Origin: Clostridiales bacterium
GTDB lineage: Bacteria > Bacillota > Clostridia > Christensenellales > Borkfalkiaceae
DNA: 37,445 nt
Reading direction: 5' to 3'
Assembly (NCBI GenBank): GCA_015055525.1
Contig: SVHZ01000018.1
Span: 1-37,445 of the forward strand
Shown one piece after another: positions 8,766 through 19,547 of the stretch. Both the position numbers and the translations under genes were made by a program. Every line of letters begins with the position of its first letter. Position 1 is the first letter of the stretch. A model generated the notes under the pieces. It did no database searches, was not told the DNA's origin, and saw nothing but the letters and a program-made list of their open reading frames with translations.

Positions 8766-9679
8766 TAAAATTTATACCCCGCGTTAATTTTATGACCGAG
8801 CAAGAAGTCCTTGCTATTCATACGCTTACTGCCTTCAAGTTGAACTTCGGTAAAACAAATTACCCCGCTACCCGTGTAAACGTTTATACCGCCGTCAAGA
8901 TCTTTAACCGAACCAATCTCACCGCTACCTTCTTTTACCATTGCAGAATAAACTTTTAAGGTTTTCCCTTCAAAGAAGGTAAATGCTATCGGCCACGGAT
9001 TAAGACCACGAATTAAATTGTTTATTTGAGTTGCGGTTTTATTAAAATCAATCAAACCGTCGTTTTTAGAAAGCATTTTAACGTGAGTTGCCAAACTTTC
9101 GTCTTGCTTAATCGGGGTTAATTCCCCACGCTCAATCTTGTCAAGCGCGTCGACTATAGTTTTAGCGCCTAAATCAGAAAGCCTATCAAACAATTCTCCC
9201 GCAGTTTCATTATCTTTAATATCTAACTTTGTTTGCATTAAAATATCGCCCGTATCAACGCCAACGTCAGTTTGCATAACGGTAACGCCAGTTTCTTTAT
9301 CGCCGTTGATAATCGAATACTGTATGGGCGCAGAACCGCGGTATTTTGGAAGTAACGACGCATGCACGTTAATAACGCCGTACTTTGCTATTTCTAATAT
9401 TTCTTTTGATAGTATTTGACCGAAGGCGCAAGTTACCATAATATCGGGATTTAACGCCTTTAAGTCTTCAACTCCTTCATACCTTATTTTTTCATAAGAA
9501 TAAACTGGTAAGCCCAAGTTTTGCGCACACGCCTTAACCGCGCAAGGCGTTATTATTGCCTTGCGACCTACCGGTCTATCAGGTTGCGTTACAACCGCTA
9601 TTACTTGATGTTTTGACGCGTTTATCGCTTCAAGTGGTTTTACCGAAAAATCGGGAGTTCCTAAAAATACTACTTTCAT
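8765..9679 (-). CDS. fmt: Methionyl-tRNA formyltransferase
   Basis: The 304-aa enzyme formylates the initiator Met-tRNA using 10-formyl-THF. The N-terminal Rossmann domain opens MKVVFLGTPDFSVKPLEAI. The catalytic Asn-His-Asp set is in GVINVHASLLPKYRGSAPIQ and TDVGVDTGDIL. The C-terminal OB-like tRNA-binding domain contains IRGLNPWPIAFTFFEGKTLK. It overlaps both def and rsmB, forming a tightly coupled initiator-formylation/deformylation module. Confidence 0.96.
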   Translation of the reverse strand: MKVVFLGTPDFSVKPLEAINASKHQVIAVVTQPDRPVGRKAIITPCAVKACAQNLGLPVYSYEKIRYEGVEDLKALNPDIMVTCAFGQILSKEILEIAKYGVINVHASLLPKYRGSAPIQYSIINGDKETGVTVMQTDVGVDTGDILMQTKLDIKDNETAGELFDRLSDLGAKTIVDALDKIERGELTPIKQDESLATHVKMLSKNDGLIDFNKTATQINNLIRGLNPWPIAFTFFEGKTLKVYSAMVKEGSGEIGSVKDLDGGINVYTGSGVICFTEVQLEGSKRMNSKDFLLGHKINAGYKF

Positions 9680-10149
9680 TATCTATCGCTTGCCTTTACG
9701 TTTTTTGCCTTGTCAATATACAAAGTTCCGTCAAGATGGTCGTATTCGTGGCAAATTGCCCTTGCAATAAAGCCTTCGGCTTTAATTTCAAACCAATCTC
9801 CGTTTCTATCTTGATATCTCACGGTTACTTTATTAGGTCTAGTTACGTCACCTTGCATACCGGGAACGGATAAACAACCCTCAACCCCCGTTTGAGTTCC
9901 GCTTTGCGAAATAATTTCAGGATTGATAAACTCAATGACGCCGTCTCTTACGCTATCCCCGTCAATCACTATAAAAATTCTTTTGAGTACGCCCACTTGA
10001 ACGGCGGCAAGACCTGCCCCGTCTGCTTTTACGAGCGTATCGTACATATCGTCTAAAAGTTGATGCGTTCTTTCGCCAAAATCGGTAACTTCAAACGATC
10101 TTTTTCTTAAAACTTCGTCGCCTTGTTTTACTATTTGTCTAATTGCCAT
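9679..10149 (-). CDS. def: Peptide deformylase
   Basis: The 156-aa metalloenzyme removes the formyl group from nascent proteins. All three deformylase motifs are present: GAGLAAVQVG (motif 1), EGCLSVPG (motif 2, metal Cys) and CHEYDHLDG (motif 3, HExxH). The short C-terminus (KAKNVKASDR) resembles the compact type. A clear AGGAG ribosome site precedes ATG, 7 bases after priA. Confidence 0.96.
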   Translation of the reverse strand: MAIRQIVKQGDEVLRKRSFEVTDFGERTHQLLDDMYDTLVKADGAGLAAVQVGVLKRIFIVIDGDSVRDGVIEFINPEIISQSGTQTGVEGCLSVPGMQGDVTRPNKVTVRYQDRNGDWFEIKAEGFIARAICHEYDHLDGTLYIDKAKNVKASDR

Positions 10150-10156
10150 AATTCTC

Positions 10157-12352
10157 CTAATTCATCGTTGACGGATTAACTTCTACGTAACATAGCACTT
10201 TTTTTGAAGTTAAGCCGTTTGCTATGCTATAAAACTCGTCTTCAATGCGAGCGTAATCGTCTTTTATCCTACAAAGTATTTGATATCTAAATTTATTTTT
10301 AATTCGTTTTACCGGGCTCTTCATTCTATCAAAGTAAATAAATGACGAGTGATAATTTTCCTGAACTTGTTTAGCCTTTTCAAAGGCTTGCTTTAAGGTT
10401 GAAATTGCAAGGCTCTCGTCTTCGCTTTCAACCATAATTCTTACAACGTGCGAAAACGGTGGGAAATACGATGCTTTTCTAACCGCAACTTCACGATTAT
10501 AAAAACTTTCGTAATCGTAATTTACGCTTGCAGTTAACGTTGGGTTTTTAGGCGAATAAGTTTGAAGCACAACTTTTCCTTGCGCTCCCGCTCTACCACT
10601 ACGCCCCGCAACCTGCGTTACAAGTTGAAAAGTCCTTTCCCCAGAACGATAATCTGAAAAATATAAACTCATATCCGCATCGAGTATTCCAACTAAGGTT
10701 ACAGACGGAAAATCGTGCCCTTTTGCAACCATCTGCGTTCCAACTAAAATATCAGCCTTTTTCTCCCCAAATTCTTTAAGAATTTTGAAGTGACCTTCTT
10801 TATTTTGCGTTGTATCGTTATCCATACGGAGTATTTTTGCGTTTGGAAAGAGTTCGTTTAATTCGGTAACGACTTTTTGAGTGCCCGTACCACTATAATT
10901 TATACTAACCGACCCACACTCGGGGCAAGCCGTTAACATGTGATATTGACTACCGCAGTAATGACATTTCAACACGTCGTCCGCCTTGTGATAATTAAGC
11001 GATACGTCACAATTTAAGCACTTTGCAACGTAACCGCACTCACGGCATATTACCTTTTGCGAATAACCGCGCCTATTTAGAAATATTATCGCTTGGTTTC
11101 CACTTTCAAGGGTCTTTTGAAGTTCGGCTTTAAGCGCTAATGAAAATGGCGAGATATTTCCTCTTTTAACTTCTTCACGCATATCGGCAATCACTATTTC
11201 GGGAAGGGGTTTACCGTTTACGCGTTCGTTCATAACCGCCAAATTATATTCGCCGTTCTTTGCTTTAAGATAACTTTCAACCTTGGGAGTTGCGCTACCT
11301 AAAACGAGTTTAGCACCAGAAAGTTTTGCTCTCATCAAAGCAATCTCTTCAGTAACGTATCTAGGCGAAGTTTCACTCTCGTAACTTTGATCGTGCTCTT
11401 CATCGATTATTATTATCCCCAAGTTTTCAAGTGGAGCAAATATCGCGCTACGAGCACCGATTGCAATAGTTGCCTCGTTGCTACGAAGCCTCCACCACTC
11501 GTCAAACTTCTCCCCTGCCGACAATCCGCTATGAAGTATCGCGCATTTATCGCCAAAACGTGAGCGAAGCCTTGAAAAAGTTTGAGGCGTAAGCGAGATT
11601 TCAGGAACAAGCATTATAGCCGTTTTTCCGCTTAAAATAGTTTTTTCAATAAGTTGAAGGTAAACTTCGGTTTTTCCGCTACCCGTAACACCTTTTATAA
11701 GCGTGGGCTTATCACTTAAAATAACCGATTCTACCGCGGATTTTTGCTCGTTAGTTAAAAGAACTCTTCCGCCTTGGTTATCTAAATTTTTATAAGGCGT
11801 TCTTAAAATTTGCTCTTCGGTTACTACTAAATACCCCTTGTTTTTAAGCGCCGTTACAGACGAAGCGGAAAAGGTTTCGTTCAAAATAGAGGCTTTCGTC
11901 TTGCCGTTTTTTTGCAAATATTTAATAACTGCAACCTGCTTGTCCGCTCCCTTTCTTATGCTTGAAAGCATACTTTCAACAGCGATATCTTCCGCAAGCG
12001 AAACGTAATTTGCAGTTTTTTTTCTAACTTTACCCGTGCGCATTTCAGAAGGCAAAAACAATCTTAAAACACTAGCCATTGAAGAGTGATATTTTTTGTG
12101 GATATACTCGGCTAACGCTAAATTTTCTTCCGTCAATGCGGGAACTTCGTCAATTACTCTTATTATCGATTTAAGTTTATCATCGGGAAATTCGGAAATT
12201 TCGCTCGTTTCAATAACGAAACCTTCCGTTTTGAACCTACCAAACGGAACGATAACACGGCTACCCCGAACTGCGCCTGAGTAGCCTATTTTGTAATCAA
12301 AAATTTTATCAAGTTCCGACGTGGCTATATCCACTATGACTTTTGCTATCAT
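10157..12352 (-). CDS. priA: Primosomal helicase PriA
   Basis: The 731-aa replication-restart helicase has an N-terminal 3'-DNA-binding domain (MIAKVIVDIATSELDKIFDYKIG) and a winged helix. The superfamily-2 core has Walker A GVTGSGKTEVY near residue 220 and DEEH in IIIIDEEHDQSYE. A zinc region (about 430-480) has CRECGYVAKCLNC, CHYCG and CPECG cysteine pairs. It is complete by family length. The initiator is set by alignment to the conserved N-terminus; no Shine-Dalgarno lies upstream and the rpoZ terminator ends about 33 bases before the ATG, so it needs its own promoter or tolerates read-through. Confidence 0.96.
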   Translation of the reverse strand: MIAKVIVDIATSELDKIFDYKIGYSGAVRGSRVIVPFGRFKTEGFVIETSEISEFPDDKLKSIIRVIDEVPALTEENLALAEYIHKKYHSSMASVLRLFLPSEMRTGKVRKKTANYVSLAEDIAVESMLSSIRKGADKQVAVIKYLQKNGKTKASILNETFSASSVTALKNKGYLVVTEEQILRTPYKNLDNQGGRVLLTNEQKSAVESVILSDKPTLIKGVTGSGKTEVYLQLIEKTILSGKTAIMLVPEISLTPQTFSRLRSRFGDKCAILHSGLSAGEKFDEWWRLRSNEATIAIGARSAIFAPLENLGIIIIDEEHDQSYESETSPRYVTEEIALMRAKLSGAKLVLGSATPKVESYLKAKNGEYNLAVMNERVNGKPLPEIVIADMREEVKRGNISPFSLALKAELQKTLESGNQAIIFLNRRGYSQKVICRECGYVAKCLNCDVSLNYHKADDVLKCHYCGSQYHMLTACPECGSVSINYSGTGTQKVVTELNELFPNAKILRMDNDTTQNKEGHFKILKEFGEKKADILVGTQMVAKGHDFPSVTLVGILDADMSLYFSDYRSGERTFQLVTQVAGRSGRAGAQGKVVLQTYSPKNPTLTASVNYDYESFYNREVAVRKASYFPPFSHVVRIMVESEDESLAISTLKQAFEKAKQVQENYHSSFIYFDRMKSPVKRIKNKFRYQILCRIKDDYARIEDEFYSIANGLTSKKVLCYVEVNPSTMN

Positions 12353-12384
12353 ATATAAATCACGATAAATTTTATTTTATAAAT

Positions 12385-12415
12385 AAAAAACGGCACGCCT
12401 AAAAAAGACTTGCCG
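12385..12415 (-). terminator. Intrinsic terminator after rpoZ
   Basis: The minus-strand hairpin CGGCA...TGCCG (12391-12415) has extra pairs inside and is followed by TTTTTTATTT. It separates yicC-rpoZ from priA. Confidence 0.75.
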
Positions 12416-12438
12416 AAGAAAGTTGACTGCGTTAAAAA

Positions 12439-12657
12439 TTAACCGATAACGGTTGTAATTTTTCCGTTTAATATTTCGTTTGCTGCGGCAGTAAGCGGTT
12501 TTTTATCTTCCAAAATTGCCGTGCTATTTTGACTTCTCGTAATATCGATAAGTTGCCTTGCTCTTTTTGCTGCAACTACACAAAGCACGTATTTTGAGCC
12601 TTTGTATTTATCGCCTATATTATCGGTTAAAACGTCGATAGGTGGTTCGTTAATCAT
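12439..12657 (-). CDS. rpoZ: RNA polymerase omega subunit
   Basis: The 72-aa omega subunit supports beta-prime folding and assembly of RNA polymerase. It carries VLCVVAAKRARQLIDITRS, the family signature around the conserved AKRARQ helix, and a C-terminal KKPLTAAANEILNGKI. An upstream in-frame Met would give 89 aa, but AAAGGAG at about 12667-12673 is correctly spaced from the ATG at 12657 and the conserved protein begins there. The gene follows yicC by only 13 bases. The guanylate kinase gene usually found between them is missing. Confidence 0.92.
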   Translation of the reverse strand: MINEPPIDVLTDNIGDKYKGSKYVLCVVAAKRARQLIDITRSQNSTAILEDKKPLTAAANEILNGKITTVIG

Positions 12658-12670
12658 TATGTATTCTCCT

Positions 12671-13549
12671 TTACTCAATATTTTGTATTTGCTCGCGGAT
12701 TTTCTCAATCTCGCACTTTAATTTCAATGCGTTGTCCGTAACTTCTATATCGTTCGCTTTAGAACAAATAGTGTTTGACTCTCTGTTAAACTCTTGAACT
12801 AAGAAATCAAGTTTCTTACCCACTTCGCCCGTTTGCTCGCAAATCGAACGCAACTGCGATATGTGAGAATATAATCTTGTTATCTCTTCATCAATATTAG
12901 ACTTATCTGCAAAAAGTTGAACTTCCATCAAAAGCCTTGACTCGTCAACTTCGCTACCTTCAAGCACGGTTTGAACTTTTTTAAGTATCTTATCGTGATA
13001 TTCCTTGCTAACAAGCGGTGCGCGTTCCTTAATCACTCCAACCGTTTCTTCAATGGTTTTAACCCTACTTAAAACGTCTGCCTTTAACTTTTCGCCTTCA
13101 AATAAACGCATAGCGTTTAAGTTTTCACACGCCTTGTTGATAGTTTCAACTAAAATAGGTGAAATCTCATCAACGTTAAAACTCTCTTGCGATAATCTTA
13201 AAACGTCAGGCGTTTTCATAAGAGATGAAACGGTAAAGTCGTTTTTAAGAGATGGGAATTGCTTTTTAATTTGCTTTGCAACGGCAACGTAAGCAGTTGC
13301 AAGTTCGCTATCAAGTTCAACTGCGCCTTCTCTATCACCTTGCTTATAGTAATTAACGAAAAGGTCAACCTTACCCCTTGATAAGTGGTTTTGAACGGTT
13401 GAACGCATAACGTCTTGCAAGCAAGTAAACGAGCGAGGACACTTGTAAGATAAATCTAAAAACCTATTATTTACACTTTTTATTTCAACGGTGAGCGTTA
13501 TTCCGTTTGAAGAATATTCCGCCTTGCCGTAACCTGTCATACTTTTCAT
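12671..13549 (-). CDS. yicC: YicC-family endoribonuclease
   Basis: The 292-aa product begins MKSMTGYGKAEYSSNGITLTVEIKSVNNRFLDLSYK, the hallmark YicC N-terminal domain. It ends with the DUF1732 C-terminal domain (GKKLDFLVQEFNRESNTICSKAND). YicC proteins are recently recognised hexameric RNases that act on small RNAs and stress transcripts. The start has a GGGTG-like ribosome site. It heads a two-gene unit with rpoZ, with its own promoter directly after the ligA stop. Confidence 0.93.
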   Translation of the reverse strand: MKSMTGYGKAEYSSNGITLTVEIKSVNNRFLDLSYKCPRSFTCLQDVMRSTVQNHLSRGKVDLFVNYYKQGDREGAVELDSELATAYVAVAKQIKKQFPSLKNDFTVSSLMKTPDVLRLSQESFNVDEISPILVETINKACENLNAMRLFEGEKLKADVLSRVKTIEETVGVIKERAPLVSKEYHDKILKKVQTVLEGSEVDESRLLMEVQLFADKSNIDEEITRLYSHISQLRSICEQTGEVGKKLDFLVQEFNRESNTICSKANDIEVTDNALKLKCEIEKIREQIQNIE

Positions 13550-13574
13550 AATATTGCACCCAAATTATGTTAAT

Positions 13575-13609
13575 AATATGATTTTATCATATTTTTTCCT
13601 AATTGTAAA
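13575..13609 (-). promoter_or_regulatory. Predicted yicC-rpoZ promoter with palindrome over the -10
   Basis: On minus there is -35 TTTACA (13604-13609), a 17-nt spacer and extended -10 TGATAAAAT (-10 at 13581-13586). The -10 sits inside a 19-bp inverted repeat at 13575-13593, arms AATATGAT/ATCATATT with a 3-base centre. This could be an operator. The adjoining T-run is on the plus strand, where nothing needs terminating. Confidence 0.6.
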
Positions 13610-17814
<4,205 letters not shown>

Positions 17815-17820
17815 AAAGTT

Positions 17821-17849
17821 ATTATACCATAAAGATACTATCTTTTCAA
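17821..17849 (-). promoter_or_regulatory. Strong extended -10 promoter of pcrA, leaderless arrangement
   Basis: On minus there is -35 TTGAAA (17844-17849), a 17-nt spacer and extended -10 TGGTATAAT (hexamer 17821-17826). Six bases (AACTTT) then lead to ATG at 17814. Transcription is expected about seven bases past the -10, at or next to the initiator A. No Shine-Dalgarno is present. Confidence 0.8.
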
Positions 17850-17876
17850 GTGAATATAAAACAAATATGCGCGCGC

Positions 17877-17925
17877 AAAAAAAGAAATACACTTTCCAAA
17901 CTAAGCACTTTTAGAAAGTGTATTT
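17877..17925 (-). terminator. Intrinsic terminator after the AraC-type regulator
   Basis: A 12-bp stem AAATACACTTTC/GAAAGTGTATTT (17885-17896 with 17914-17925) encloses a 17-base loop and is followed on minus by CTTTTTTT. It insulates pcrA from the upstream accessory genes. Confidence 0.82.
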
Positions 17926-17936
17926 TATAGGCGTTT

Positions 17937-18716
17937 TTATATTTTTACGTCTGTGTTTTTTTGAAAATCTCTTGGGGTTTGATTACTAAGCGCTTTGAAT
18001 ATCCTATTAAAATTTCTTACACTACCAAACCCACACTCGCTTGCTATTGAAGAAATTGATTTTGAGCTATCTCTTAATAACATACAAGCGTAGTCATACC
18101 TAAAATAGTTGATAATCTTTTTAAAATTTAAATTAAAACATTTATTGAATAACGTTGAAAAATAATGGTATTCATAATTTAGGTTTTTAGCAACCATAGC
18201 CATAGTTAAATCAGAATTTAAGTTGGCAGAAATAAAACTTACAACTTCTTTAATAAACTTACCATCTTGATCTACACTCATTACTGTTGCGTTACATAAA
18301 AGTTCCGAGCAAACAATATTAAACCCTGCAATCATCAAGTATTTATCTATGTGATTTTCATGAAAGAGAATATCTTTTAACGTTTCTTCTGATTTTTGTG
18401 AACACTTGAACTTTGAAAAACTCTCGTTTCTATGTTCACTTGAAAAAGCCGGTATAAAATCTTCACTAAAAACACCTACCCATATTGAAGACTTGGCATC
18501 TATATCAAAAGAGTGCGGGCAATATGGCGGCACTAAAATTAAATCTGATTGATAAAGCGTTATAGTGTTGGTGTTTACCCTAACCTCCGCAAATCCTTGT
18601 ATAACGTAAATTAATTCATAATTTCCGTGAAAATGTGATTCGCATTTTTTATTTTTATAAATATAGGCATTATTATTAAAGTTGCCGTGCGAGTTGTTTG
18701 GCTGATGGAACAACAT
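17937..18716 (-). CDS. AraC-family transcriptional regulator
   Basis: The 259-aa product has an N-terminal cupin-like sensor domain (HFHGNYELIYVIQGFAEVRVNTNT, then LVPPYCPHSF). Its C-terminal double helix-turn-helix of about 100 residues includes LTMAMVAKNLNYEYHYFSTLFNK and ISSIASECGFGSVRNFNRIFK, ending TPRDFQKN. Such regulators usually activate catabolic genes in response to a small ligand. It is divergent from the glycyl radical enzyme operon, the natural target. The ATG has a GGGAG ribosome site. The gene is more AT-rich by eye than the core genes to its left, consistent with an accessory locus. Confidence 0.9.
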   Translation of the reverse strand: MLFHQPNNSHGNFNNNAYIYKNKKCESHFHGNYELIYVIQGFAEVRVNTNTITLYQSDLILVPPYCPHSFDIDAKSSIWVGVFSEDFIPAFSSEHRNESFSKFKCSQKSEETLKDILFHENHIDKYLMIAGFNIVCSELLCNATVMSVDQDGKFIKEVVSFISANLNSDLTMAMVAKNLNYEYHYFSTLFNKCFNLNFKKIINYFRYDYACMLLRDSSKSISSIASECGFGSVRNFNRIFKALSNQTPRDFQKNTDVKI

Positions 18717-18747
18717 AAATCTCCCGAAATCTTAACTTTTGTCTAAT

Positions 18748-18776
18748 ATTGTATAATATATTTCTTTTTTTGTCAA
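18748..18776 (-). promoter_or_regulatory. Strong sigma-A promoter of the araC-type gene
   Basis: On minus there is a consensus -35 TTGACA (18771-18776), a 17-nt spacer and -10 TACAAT (18748-18753), with a leader of about 30 nt. It lies back to back with the activase promoter, so the regulator may act on both. Confidence 0.75.
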
Positions 18777-18782
18777 GTGGGA

Positions 18783-18793
18783 TATGATATCAT
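18783..18793 (+). promoter_or_regulatory. Weak -10 with overlapping palindrome ahead of the activase
   Basis: -10 TATGAT (18783-18788) has no acceptable -35 at 16-18 nt, as expected for an activator-dependent promoter. The perfect palindrome ATGATATCAT (18784-18793) overlaps the -10. Only 11 bases separate the -10 from ATG at 18800 and no Shine-Dalgarno is visible. Confidence 0.45.
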
Positions 18794-18799
18794 TAAAGT

Positions 18800-19540
18800 A
18801 TGAAAGGCGTAGTTTTTTCAATTGAAGAGTTTTCAGTTTTTGACGGACCCGGCATACGTTCTACGGTATTTTTAAAAGGATGCCCATTGGCGTGCGAGTG
18901 GTGTCATAATCCTGAAGGGCAAGGTTTCGGCATTGAAACTTTTAATGCAAAGGTAATAGGTAAAGAATATTCAATAGATGAACTTTGTTCAAAACTGCTA
19001 AAAAATGCAGACATTTTTAGTTTTAGCGGTGGCGGAGTTACTTTTTCAGGTGGCGAACCGCTCATGCAAAGTGAATTTTTAATTGGGTGTTTAAAAAATC
19101 TAAACGGCAAGGTAAATAGAGCTATCCAAACATCTGGCTATGCAAGCGAAAGAATTTTTTCATCTGTTTTAGAGCATTGTGATTACATTCTTTACGATTT
19201 AAAAATTATTGATTGTGACTTACATAAAAAATATACAGGAAAATCTAACGAAACAATTTTAAAAAACTATCTTACCCTTGTTAATAGTGGCGTTAATTTT
19301 ACAACAAGAGTACCACTCATTCCAACAGTTACAGACACGAAGGAAAATCTAACTAAAATTGCAAACTTGCTTGCTTTTAACAATGTTAAAAAAGTTGAGC
19401 TATTACCTTATAACAAAATGGCGGGCGGTAAATATAAATTGGTTGGAAAAACTTATTTACCAAGTTTTGATGGTAATATTGAACCAAATCCCAGAACTGA
19501 AGCATTTGAAAATTTAGGTATAAGCGTTAAAATTATGTGA
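18800..19540 (+). CDS. Glycyl-radical enzyme activating protein (PflA-like radical SAM)
   Basis: The 246-aa radical-SAM activase abstracts a hydrogen from the target glycine of its partner enzyme. It carries DGPGIRSTVFLKGC, then the cluster motif C28-PLA-C32-EW-C35-HNPEG, the SAM motif TFSGGEPLMQ and a TRVPLIPTVTD barrel segment. It lacks the 8Fe ferredoxin insert that most activases of non-PFL glycyl radical enzymes have after CHNPE, so it is PflA-sized with one visible cluster. It ends 7 bases before the enzyme gene. Gene order (activase first) is the reverse of pflB-pflA. Confidence 0.92.
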   Translation: MKGVVFSIEEFSVFDGPGIRSTVFLKGCPLACEWCHNPEGQGFGIETFNAKVIGKEYSIDELCSKLLKNADIFSFSGGGVTFSGGEPLMQSEFLIGCLKNLNGKVNRAIQTSGYASERIFSSVLEHCDYILYDLKIIDCDLHKKYTGKSNETILKNYLTLVNSGVNFTTRVPLIPTVTDTKENLTKIANLLAFNNVKKVELLPYNKMAGGKYKLVGKTYLPSFDGNIEPNPRTEAFENLGISVKIM

Positions 19541-19547
19541 GGATTAT

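Noticed and set aside
12658-12708. Upstream ATG of rpoZ giving an 89-aa protein
   Set aside because: The extension overlaps yicC, is not conserved, and a proper AAAGGAG lies before the internal ATG.
13575-13593. Palindrome after ligA as its terminator
   Set aside because: On the minus strand it is preceded by As and not followed by Ts, so it cannot act as an intrinsic terminator for ligA.
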